Of a stretch of DNA of 5,931 nt, positions 1 through 4,884 are shown piece by piece. Position numbers and translations under genes: made by a program. The notes below the pieces were generated by a model. The model was given only the letters and a program-made list of their open reading frames with translations, did no database searches and was not told the DNA's origin. Source of the stretch: Alcaligenaceae bacterium (GTDB lineage Bacteria > Pseudomonadota > Gammaproteobacteria > Burkholderiales > Burkholderiaceae_B). Location of the stretch: contig JAAZGT010000236.1 in the NCBI GenBank assembly GCA_012511095.1, positions 1 to 5,931 on the forward strand, in the 5' to 3' direction. How positions within the stretch are numbered: position 1 is the first letter of the stretch; each line of letters opens with the position of its first letter.

Positions 1-240
1 CACCCGATCCATACACGTGAGTTTGGTAGCCATATTACCAATGTCTTACGCTGTCTACAGCTTGAAGCTCGCGGTTATCAGGTGACAGTCACAGAGCTAG
101 TTGGCTGGGAACACTCCATGAAAAACGAGCTGATCATTGCTCGCAAAGTGGCTAGATACAAAGATAGCGCCCGCAAACGTCAGCTCGACATTATGAAAGA
201 GCTTGGCTTAGAAGACATGACTGAGCGTTTTGCTTATTAA
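1..240 (+). CDS. C-terminal fragment of a probable class I SAM-dependent methyltransferase
   Basis: The first frame is open from the window edge to a TAA at 238-240 and gives 79 residues; the start lies upstream. The fragment begins HPIHTREFGSHITNVLRCLQ and contains TELVGWEHSMKNELIIARK near residues 35-53. I associate this tail, with its 'TELVGWEHS.KNELI' signature, with a proteobacterial family annotated as SAM-dependent methyltransferase (Methyltransf_32-like). The SAM-binding part would lie outside the window, so the catalytic glycine-rich motif cannot be checked. The end is basic and helical (ARYKDSARKRQ). The substrate is unknown. The next gene starts 101 bp downstream and no clear terminator lies between, so co-transcription with the RidA gene is possible. 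That this is a real coding tail is nearly certain; the family name is recollection and less sure. Confidence 0.6.
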   Translation, partial: HPIHTREFGSHITNVLRCLQLEARGYQVTVTELVGWEHSMKNELIIARKVARYKDSARKRQLDIMKELGLEDMTERFAY

Positions 241-301
241 GCTTTGATCGTCTCACAAAAAAAGACCTAAAAACAAGACGCCACAACTTTGCCTGCTCTG
301 T

Positions 302-307
302 TAAAAT
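302..307 (+). promoter_or_regulatory. possible -10 box for the RidA-family gene
   Basis: TAAAAT at 302-307 matches five of six positions of the sigma-70 -10 consensus and lies 34 bp before the chosen start. No good -35 is present at 16-18 bp, so this is a weak prediction; the gene may instead be read from upstream. Confidence 0.25.
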
Positions 308-341
308 CTCTATGCAACATAATATAAACGGAGGTTCTTCA

Positions 342-704
342 ATGTCAGCTATTCAACGCAAACACACTGGCCCATTAATGTCTGAAATTGTCATTCATAA
401 TGGCATCGTGTATTTATCTGGTGTTATACCTGCACCCGAAGCAGAGGGCAAGGATATCGCAACTCAATGTCATAGCGTATTAGCGCAAATTGACGAACTA
501 CTAGAGGATGTGGGCACTCATAAAAGTCGTCTATTAACTGCTCAAATTTGGTTAACAGATATTGAACACGATATGTCTACCATGAATGAGATTTGGGAAG
601 CGTGGTTAGACCCCAATGGCGTTCCTACTCGTGCCACTGTAGAGGCTAAACTCTTACGCCCTACGGTAAATATTGAAATTCAAGTAACAGCTGCATTACT
701 CTAG
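342..704 (+). CDS. RidA/YjgF/YER057c/UK114-family protein
   Basis: A 120-residue protein spanning the whole RidA fold. Hallmarks are the early IVIHNGIVYLSG strand pair (residues 16-27), the helix with QIDELLEDVG (49-58), LLTAQIWLTDI (64-74), MNEIWEAW (81-88) and the C-terminal PTRATVEAKLL...VNIEIQVTA (96-117). Arg97 and Glu112 stand where the family's substrate-binding arginine and its partner acid occur. Classical RidA enzymes are trimeric cytosolic deaminases that hydrolyse reactive enamine/imine intermediates from PLP enzymes. This sequence looks more like the divergent 'YjgF_like_2' branch (RATVEA..... VEIQVTA), for which the substrate is less clear. The start at 342 is preferred over the in-frame ATG at 312, because GGAGG at 330-334 lies 7 nt before it and the extra ten residues (MQHNINGGSS) do not belong to the family. 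Confidence 0.92.
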   Translation: MSAIQRKHTGPLMSEIVIHNGIVYLSGVIPAPEAEGKDIATQCHSVLAQIDELLEDVGTHKSRLLTAQIWLTDIEHDMSTMNEIWEAWLDPNGVPTRATVEAKLLRPTVNIEIQVTAALL

Positions 705-725
705 ACTTTTCAGCCATATACATTG

Positions 726-755
726 CCATAAGGAGGGACTAATAGCTCCTTATGG
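726..755 (+). terminator. perfect hairpin downstream of the RidA gene, possible terminator
   Basis: CCATAAGGAG (726-735) and CTCCTTATGG (746-755) form a perfect 10-bp stem with a 10-nt loop, 21 bp after the RidA stop. No T-run follows on the plus strand (GCTTCAAAG), and the minus-strand side is also poor in T, so it is not a textbook intrinsic terminator. It may protect the mRNA 3' end or terminate weakly. Confidence 0.5.
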
Positions 756-807
756 GCTTCAAAGTATCTGATCGTCTTATTAAAAAATGTTTTTGAGCTG
801 TTTAGGC

Positions 808-1073
808 TTAATAAGTGAGTTGCCAATACCCATCCCTAACAAACTCAATAAATGAATGAAATCGTTGGGTCTCTTTAACCCCATAACTAAGAATACGATC
901 AGCACCACCCTGCTGTGTCACCCAATGTTGAAGTCTTCAATCAATCCTCTTTTCTAGCAATCGAAAATAATCAACGGAATTGTTTTTACCCACACCGTTG
1001 ACACCAATTCGCACATTTAATAGACCTAAGCTCAATATGTCAAATTCTGAACAGATTTGAAGCCTTTGATAGT
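808..1073 (-). pseudogene. decayed N-terminal remnant of an AAA-family ATPase (AAA_21 / COG4637-like)
   Basis: Read on the minus strand, this stretch gives TIKGFKSVQNL from 1073. After a frameshift it continues as LGLLNVRIGVNGVGKNN, then YFRLLEKRID-stop-RLQHW, QQGGADRILSYGVK and DGYWQLTY-stop (TAA at 808-810). It follows the usual start of RecF/SMC-like predicted ATPases: 'IKGFKS...L.LGPLNVLIGANGAGKSN..SFFRLLN....GRLQ....QGGAD.LL.FG'. Damage includes the frameshift near 1040-1050, an in-frame TGA at 937-939, and loss of the Walker A Ser/Thr (GVNGVGKNN at about 979-1005). The rest of the protein, normally several hundred residues including Walker B, is absent. About 85 residues' worth of homology survives, with no usable start and two further stops just upstream in the first frame. 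Related ATPases occur singly and in defence-type gene pairs, but no partner is visible. The family is recognised from memory of its pattern, not by search. Confidence 0.72.
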
Positions 1074-1241
1074 TTAAAGTCAATGGGTTTTTGTGTTGAT
1101 ATTTTTCATGACAACGTTTAAAAGGTCCTTAATTCTGCTGCATCGATTTCTGTATTTGAATGGTTTATGCTATATCTAGTATTTAAATTAAGGCTCACCC
1201 ATTCTGGAAACACATTATGCTGTTTATTTTGAGAACAATTT
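1074..1241. other. AT-rich intergenic stretch without a recognisable gene
   Basis: Between the ATPase remnant and the MFS promoter, both strands are interrupted by stops in all frames and no protein similarity was recognised. It may be eroded sequence upstream of the remnant. I see no repeat, RNA gene or convincing promoter in it. Confidence 0.4.
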
Positions 1242-1271
1242 TTGAGTCAATAGTTTAATGTTAAACATTAT
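1242..1271 (+). promoter_or_regulatory. putative sigma-70 promoter of the MFS gene
   Basis: TTGAGT (1242-1247) and CATTAT (1266-1271) are separated by 18 bp and lie just upstream of the MFS start. Each box matches four of six consensus positions. The predicted transcription start, about 1278, would give a short leader containing the ribosome-binding site AAGGAG at 1290-1295. Confidence 0.4.
1256..1270. promoter_or_regulatory. 15-bp palindrome, candidate repressor operator for the MFS gene
   Basis: TAATGT-TAA-ACATTA is a perfect 6-bp inverted repeat with a 3-bp centre, 30 bp before the MFS start and lying across the predicted -10 region. A dimeric repressor (TetR-, MarR- or LysR-like) bound here would block transcription. 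No regulator gene is adjacent and divergent, so the protein involved is unknown. Short palindromes also arise by chance in AT-rich DNA. Confidence 0.35.
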
Positions 1272-1300
1272 TTTTAATCACTAATTACCAAGGAGCAAGG

Positions 1301-2755
1301 ATGAGCCAAAACACCGAGCAAAGCTTTGCTCGCCCACCCATCGACCCTGCACGTAAACGAATTTTACTGGTGGTGCTCAGTGCCATTTTTATGACCTTAC
1401 TGAGCATCAGTATTGTGAATGTCACCCTACCCTCAATACAACGTAGTCTACAGACTTCCTTTGCCGATTTGCAATGGATTCTTTCTGGCTATGCCCTGAG
1501 TTTTGGGGTTTTCTTAGTCAGTGCGGGGCGTGCTGGTGATCTATTTGGTCGTGGCGCTTTGTTCATTTTTGGGGCTTTTTTATTTACCTTTGCTTCTATC
1601 GTGGCGGGCTTTGCGCCCGACCCCTTATCCTTAAATATTGCACGTGTACTTCAAGGCATCGGCTCTGGTTTTTTAAATCCCCAAGGCGTGGGGATGATTC
1701 AACAATATTTCCACGGTAAGGAGCGTGGCTGGGCATTTGGTCTCTTTGGTACTGCCGTGGGCTTGTCAGTGGCTATTGGTCCAGTATTGGGCGGTTTAAT
1801 CATTAAGCTATTTGGATCTGATTTAGGATGGCGCCTGACCTTTTTAATTAATGTACCCGCAGGTGTATTAACCATCGTGCTGGCATGGTTGTGGTTCCCT
1901 AGACCCTTACTACTATTAGATAAATTTAAACAACCTGGCTGGTTTAGCTCACTTGACCCTATCGGCGCCTTAATTCTTGCCGCTGCTGTATTAGCGATCT
2001 TGTTTCCTTTTGTAGAGTCTTATCGAAACCCTAAACTCTGGTTATTATTACCGTTCGGATTTTTTCTAATTATGCTCTTTATTTTTTGGGAGCGATTTTA
2101 CGAAAGAAAGGGACTGCGGCCAATGGTCAATCTGGCTATCTTTTCTATACCAAGCTATCGCAACGGTAGCATTGTGATGAGTTTATTCTTTTTAGGTATG
2201 TCGAGTGTCTGGGTTATTGTGCCCATTTATTTACAGCAAGTACTAGGTTTTAGTGCCTTTACTGCGGGTTTTATTGGTGTGCCTGCTGCTTTACTAACGA
2301 GTTGGGCTTCTAATCGCGCCGGTAATGCGGTAGGCACTTATGGGGTGCTTGTTGTGATTACAGGCATTAGCACGGCTTTATTTGGGATCGTGCTTTGTAT
2401 GCTCGCTATTTACCTAAATGAGCAACATGGTTTGAGCATCTGGTGGCTAATAATAGGCCTTAGCTTCTTTGGTATGGGCCAAGGTATTACTATCAGCCCT
2501 AACCAAGCCCTCACCCTTAGCGAAGTGCCTTTGGACTATGCAGGCAGCTCTGGTGCCGTTGTGCAAACAGGGCAACGTATCGGTACCTCTGTCGGCATAG
2601 CAATAATTACCTCGTTGGTATTTAGCCTACAAAGTAGTTACTCGTGGATGACTGCGATGCTCGCAGGCTATGTCGGTGTATTTCTTATTATTAGCCTGTC
2701 ATTAATGGTATCAGTCAGAGATTGGTATAAAAATCGTCACCATAAAAAACCCTGA
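1301..2755 (+). CDS. DHA2-family (EmrB/QacA-type) MFS transporter
   Basis: A 484-residue, strongly hydrophobic inner-membrane protein of the size and helix content expected for 14-helix drug:proton antiporters. The N terminus is a short cytoplasmic tail, followed by helix 1 (about 21-43) with the SIVNVTLPSIQRSL motif. QWILSGYAL (58-66) follows, then loop 2-3 motif A GRAGDLFGR (76-84), ARVLQGIGSGFLNPQG (114-129), and antiporter motif C GTAVGLSVAIGPVLGG (150-165). The second half contains PIYLQQVLGFSAFTAGF (308-324) and GMGQGITISPNQALTLSEVP (391-410), typical of the subfamily. The conserved acidic residue of helix 1 (LDxT in QacA relatives) is replaced by Ser35. Substrate cannot be assigned; export of a toxic or signalling compound driven by proton motive force is the family expectation. 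AAGGAG at 1290-1295 supports the start. The gene is monocistronic, and its stop lies inside the following terminator stem. Confidence 0.93.
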   Translation: MSQNTEQSFARPPIDPARKRILLVVLSAIFMTLLSISIVNVTLPSIQRSLQTSFADLQWILSGYALSFGVFLVSAGRAGDLFGRGALFIFGAFLFTFASIVAGFAPDPLSLNIARVLQGIGSGFLNPQGVGMIQQYFHGKERGWAFGLFGTAVGLSVAIGPVLGGLIIKLFGSDLGWRLTFLINVPAGVLTIVLAWLWFPRPLLLLDKFKQPGWFSSLDPIGALILAAAVLAILFPFVESYRNPKLWLLLPFGFFLIMLFIFWERFYERKGLRPMVNLAIFSIPSYRNGSIVMSLFFLGMSSVWVIVPIYLQQVLGFSAFTAGFIGVPAALLTSWASNRAGNAVGTYGVLVVITGISTALFGIVLCMLAIYLNEQHGLSIWWLIIGLSFFGMGQGITISPNQALTLSEVPLDYAGSSGAVVQTGQRIGTSVGIAIITSLVFSLQSSYSWMTAMLAGYVGVFLIISLSLMVSVRDWYKNRHHKKP

Positions 2756-2772
2756 GCAACGTGTACTCAGGG
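2750..2772. terminator. bidirectional terminator between the convergent MFS and Dabb genes
   Basis: CCCTGAG (2750-2756) and CTCAGGG (2766-2772) form a 7-bp GC-rich stem with a 9-nt loop. On the minus strand a run of six T follows the stem, giving a strong intrinsic terminator for the Dabb gene, whose stop is only 7 bp away. On the plus strand the tail is CTTGGTTTTAT, weaker but probably usable. The MFS stop codon TGA (2753-2755) lies inside the stem. Confidence 0.85.
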
Positions 2773-2779
2773 CTTGGTT

Positions 2780-3097
2780 TTATAGACCGTTTACTACGCA
2801 GTCTGCATCTAAATCGCCATCATAAACTAAACGCTCACCTGGGAAATTATCTAAGTAATCCTTAAGCGCTTGATGAACAGGATGTGGTTGGTAATTATCT
2901 AAGCTCTCTTTATCCTTAAAAATACTAGACAAGCCGAAGTTAAAACCACGCGAACGATCAGAGAAATTCTCTTTTATGTCGAAGAGAATAACGCCCTCAC
3001 AATGTTGCCTAATCTGCTCGCAATGATGCCTAACAGTTGCCTCAAAATCAACTGGCAATTCATTTTCAAACTTAAATAACACCATATGAATAATCAT
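2780..3097 (-). CDS. Dabb (stress-responsive alpha/beta-barrel) domain protein
   Basis: A 105-residue protein that is a single Dabb domain (PF07876), a ferredoxin-like fold that dimerises into an alpha/beta barrel. It begins MIIHMVLFKFENEL, the usual first strand, and carries the second hallmark YQPHPVHQALKDYL (69-82), equivalent to the family's 'Y..HP.H'. FNFGLSSIF (52-60) forms a central strand. The protein is likely cytosolic, with no signal peptide or membrane segment. Members range from stress-induced plant proteins to bacterial proteins of mostly unknown role, so no reaction is assigned. AGAGG lies 6 nt upstream of the ATG (positions 3104-3108). It sits 45 bp downstream of the LysR gene on the same strand without an intervening terminator, so the two may form a transcription unit. 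Confidence 0.85.
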   Translation of the reverse strand: MIIHMVLFKFENELPVDFEATVRHHCEQIRQHCEGVILFDIKENFSDRSRGFNFGLSSIFKDKESLDNYQPHPVHQALKDYLDNFPGERLVYDGDLDADCVVNGL

Positions 3098-3142
3098 AAA
3101 TAACCTCTAAATTTTCAATCCTATATTTTACTAACTCTGGCT

Positions 3143-4048
3143 TTATACATTATGCTCACGCGCATATTCTATAAGATAATCTAAATACACCTGTACTCGT
3201 TGTGGAATAAACTGACGACTAGGAAACCCAGCGTACATCACTAACTGCCCTGTAATCCACGGCGCCAAAACACGCACCATCTCACCGCTTGCCAGATAAG
3301 GTTGCACCAAATTAGTCGCCATCGAAGCAATACCTAAACCGTCTCGAGTCGCTTTTAATAACGTATCTGTATGATTAGCTATAAGCACTGGCTCAACCTC
3401 GATCACCTCAGTGTCATTGGGTTTATCAGGACACCATAAAGTCCAACCCCTAAAAGGCTCTTCATCACGCCGAGTGTGAATACAATCATGATCAATCAAA
3501 TCTTGCAACGTCTCAGGCGCACCACGACGCTCAATATAAGAGGAAGCAGCTACTAAAATCGCATCGGATTGTAAAATACGACGCGCGACCACCGCTAAAT
3601 CAGTACCCACAGTGGAACTAAACAAAGTAATATCAAAGTCCTCAATGGGCAAAGTCCGCTGGCTTCTAACCATAACATCCATAATGATGCCTGGATATAA
3701 TTGCCTGAAACCCGATATCGTGGGTGCTATCAAGTTACTGGCTAAAGCCGCATCAGATGAAATCCGCAAAACCCCAGACAATTGCTCACTATGCGAACTA
3801 ACTAACTCTCGAGCTTGCTCCACATCGTCGAGAATCTTGCGCACTCTTTCTAAATAAAGCTCCCCTGCCTCTGACAAAGCAACGCGTCGCGTTGTACGAT
3901 GGAACAGTCGGACCCCAAGCTCAGCCTCTAGCTGAGCAATGATACGCGTCACTACAGGTGGTGATATATCTAAGGCACGACCCGCTGCAGCAAAGCCTTT
4001 TTCATCGGCAACGCGCTCAAATACACGCATCGCTAATAATTTATCCAT
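3143..4048 (-). CDS. LysR-type transcriptional regulator (CrgA-like)
   Basis: A full-length 301-residue LysR-family regulator. The winged helix-turn-helix covers residues 1-60, with GFAAAGRALDISPPVVTRII (18-37) as the HTH and LGVRLFHRTTRRVALSEAG (44-62) as the wing. A linker helix (63-88) leads into the effector-binding domain, about 92-296, with the CrgA-group features DGLGIASMATNLV (236-248) and YAGFPSRQFIPQRVQVYLDYL (272-292). Such proteins act as tetramers whose DNA binding is altered by a small ligand; the ligand here is unknown. The start is the ATG at 4048-4046. Its ribosome site is weak (AGG about 10 nt upstream), but the N terminus MDKLLAMRVFERVAD fits the family exactly. It is divergent from the YceI gene and upstream of the Dabb gene, the two most likely targets besides itself. 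Confidence 0.93.
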   Translation of the reverse strand: MDKLLAMRVFERVADEKGFAAAGRALDISPPVVTRIIAQLEAELGVRLFHRTTRRVALSEAGELYLERVRKILDDVEQARELVSSHSEQLSGVLRISSDAALASNLIAPTISGFRQLYPGIIMDVMVRSQRTLPIEDFDITLFSSTVGTDLAVVARRILQSDAILVAASSYIERRGAPETLQDLIDHDCIHTRRDEEPFRGWTLWCPDKPNDTEVIEVEPVLIANHTDTLLKATRDGLGIASMATNLVQPYLASGEMVRVLAPWITGQLVMYAGFPSRQFIPQRVQVYLDYLIEYAREHNV

Positions 4049-4067
4049 GATGTATTAGCCTAATGAT

Positions 4068-4086
4068 TATTTCTGATATAGAAATA
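4068..4086. promoter_or_regulatory. LysR-type binding site candidate in the lysR/yceI divergent gap
   Basis: TATTTCT-GATAT-AGAAATA is a perfect 7-bp inverted repeat with a 5-bp centre, 19 bp upstream of the LysR start. It contains the LysR-box form T-N11-A (T4071, A4083). LysR regulators typically bind such a site between their own gene and a divergent target, repressing themselves. A -10-like TATACT on the minus strand (4086-4091) abuts it, which fits autorepression. The assignment rests on position and symmetry only. Confidence 0.55.
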
Positions 4087-4129
4087 GTATATATCGATTT
4101 AGAATATTTATTTATGTTTTATCACTATA

Positions 4130-4135
4130 TATAAT
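4130..4135 (+). promoter_or_regulatory. -10 box of the yceI promoter
   Basis: A perfect TATAAT (4130-4135) lies 54 bp before the YceI start. The hexamer 17 bp upstream (TTTATT, 4107-4112) is a poor -35, as expected for a promoter needing an activator. The LysR-box candidate is centred about 65 bp upstream of the likely start of transcription (about 4142), the classical position for LysR activation. Confidence 0.5.
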
Positions 4136-4189
4136 AAGAGCATAAGATTTTATTAAACGATAAGTCTTCACATTTTATTGGAGAATTTT

Positions 4190-4759
4190 ATGAAAAAATT
4201 ATTTGCAACTACATTACTTTCAGCTCTTTTTGCAACACAAGCTTTTGCCGCTGAGCAAACTTATCAAATTGACCCTAGCCACACTTTCCCAAGCTTTTCT
4301 TATAGCCATTTGGGACTTTCTACACAACAATTACGCTTAGATAACACGAGCGGTACCATTGTGTACGACAAAGAGGCTAAGACTGCAAAGCTCGATATCA
4401 CACTCGATATGACGGCCATCAGTACAGGTTTCGAGGAATTTGATAGTCATATCCAAGGTCCGGATATGTTAAATACCGAAAAGTACCCAACTGCTACTTT
4501 TAAGTCAACTAAGGTTAATTTTGAAGGTGATGCACCTAAGACCATTGAAGGCGATTTAACTATTAAAGGTATTACTAAGCCAGTCGTTTTAGAGGTGACT
4601 CACTTTGCTAATACTGCGCACCCAATGTTAGAAAAAGATGCGATTGGTGCCAATGCTACCACCACTATTTTACGTAGTGATTTCGATGCTGATCTTTTTG
4701 CACCAGCAGTAAGCGATGAGATGGTTATTAATGTTTCAGTAGAAGCAATTGCTGAATAA
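4190..4759 (+). CDS. YceI-family periplasmic lipocalin-like protein
   Basis: A 189-residue secreted protein of the YceI family (PF04264), close to the usual family length. Residues 1-20 are a classical Sec signal peptide: MKK, a hydrophobic core, and ATQAFA before the probable cleavage ahead of AEQTY. The mature part shows the family pattern in order: YQIDPSHTFPSFSYSHLGLS (25-44), FDSHIQGPDMLNTEKYPTATFKS (84-106), GDLTIKGITKPVVLEV (121-136) and LRSDFDADLF (161-170). The fold is an extended beta-barrel that binds polyisoprenoid or other amphiphilic lipids in the periplasm; the physiological role is not settled, with links to stress and isoprenoid quinone transport. The start at 4190 is chosen because GGAG (4180-4183) lies 6 nt upstream and the signal peptide begins there; a longer in-frame TTG start at 4178 would place codons over that site. 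No cytochrome b561 partner, common in other genomes, is adjacent. Divergent from the LysR gene. Confidence 0.95.
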   Translation: MKKLFATTLLSALFATQAFAAEQTYQIDPSHTFPSFSYSHLGLSTQQLRLDNTSGTIVYDKEAKTAKLDITLDMTAISTGFEEFDSHIQGPDMLNTEKYPTATFKSTKVNFEGDAPKTIEGDLTIKGITKPVVLEVTHFANTAHPMLEKDAIGANATTTILRSDFDADLFAPAVSDEMVINVSVEAIAE

Positions 4760-4770
4760 TTAATTGAAAC

Positions 4771-4789
4771 ATGGCAGTGCGACTGCCAT
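4771..4789 (+). repeat. short perfect hairpin after yceI
   Basis: ATGGCAGT (4771-4778) and ACTGCCAT (4782-4789) form an 8-bp stem with a GCG loop, 11 bp after the YceI stop. No T-run follows. It may stabilise the mRNA end or act together with the terminator just downstream. Confidence 0.55.
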
Positions 4790-4795
4790 ACAAGT

Positions 4796-4839
4796 ACAAG
4801 GCTCCGATAATATATATTTATCAGAGCCTTGTTGTTTTT
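4796..4839 (+). terminator. intrinsic terminator of yceI
   Basis: ACAAGGCTC (4796-4804) pairs with GAGCCTTGT (4824-4832), and after a single mismatch the stem continues as GATAA/TTATC around a 7-nt AT loop. The tail TGTTTTT (4833-4839) supplies the T-run. This is a long, strong plus-strand terminator. The minus-strand side lacks a T-run, so its value for the incoming membrane-protein gene is doubtful. Confidence 0.85.
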
Positions 4840-4884
4840 GTATGAGAGCACTTCACACAGTTTGGGATTATTTGCCAGCTCTAC

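Noticed and set aside
249..280. CGTCT...AGACG inverted repeat after the methyltransferase fragment
   Set aside because: A 5-bp stem with a 22-nt A-rich loop and no T-run is too weak to call a terminator.
312..341. Upstream ATG extending the RidA protein by ten residues
   Set aside because: GGAGG at 330-334 is spaced for the ATG at 342, and the extra residues do not fit the family N terminus.
757..1300. Possibility of a small RNA, toxin-antitoxin pair or mobile-element end in the large gap
   Set aside because: Apart from the ATPase remnant and the MFS promoter, no terminal repeats, target duplications, small frames with ribosome sites or structured-RNA signals were seen.
3612..3857. 81-codon open frame on the plus strand inside the LysR gene
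   Set aside because: It lies wholly antisense to a well-recognised LysR coding sequence, has no family features and no ribosome-binding site.
4600..4851. 83-codon open frame on the minus strand overlapping the end of yceI
   Set aside because: It runs antisense through conserved YceI codons and through the terminator hairpins, so it is a shadow.
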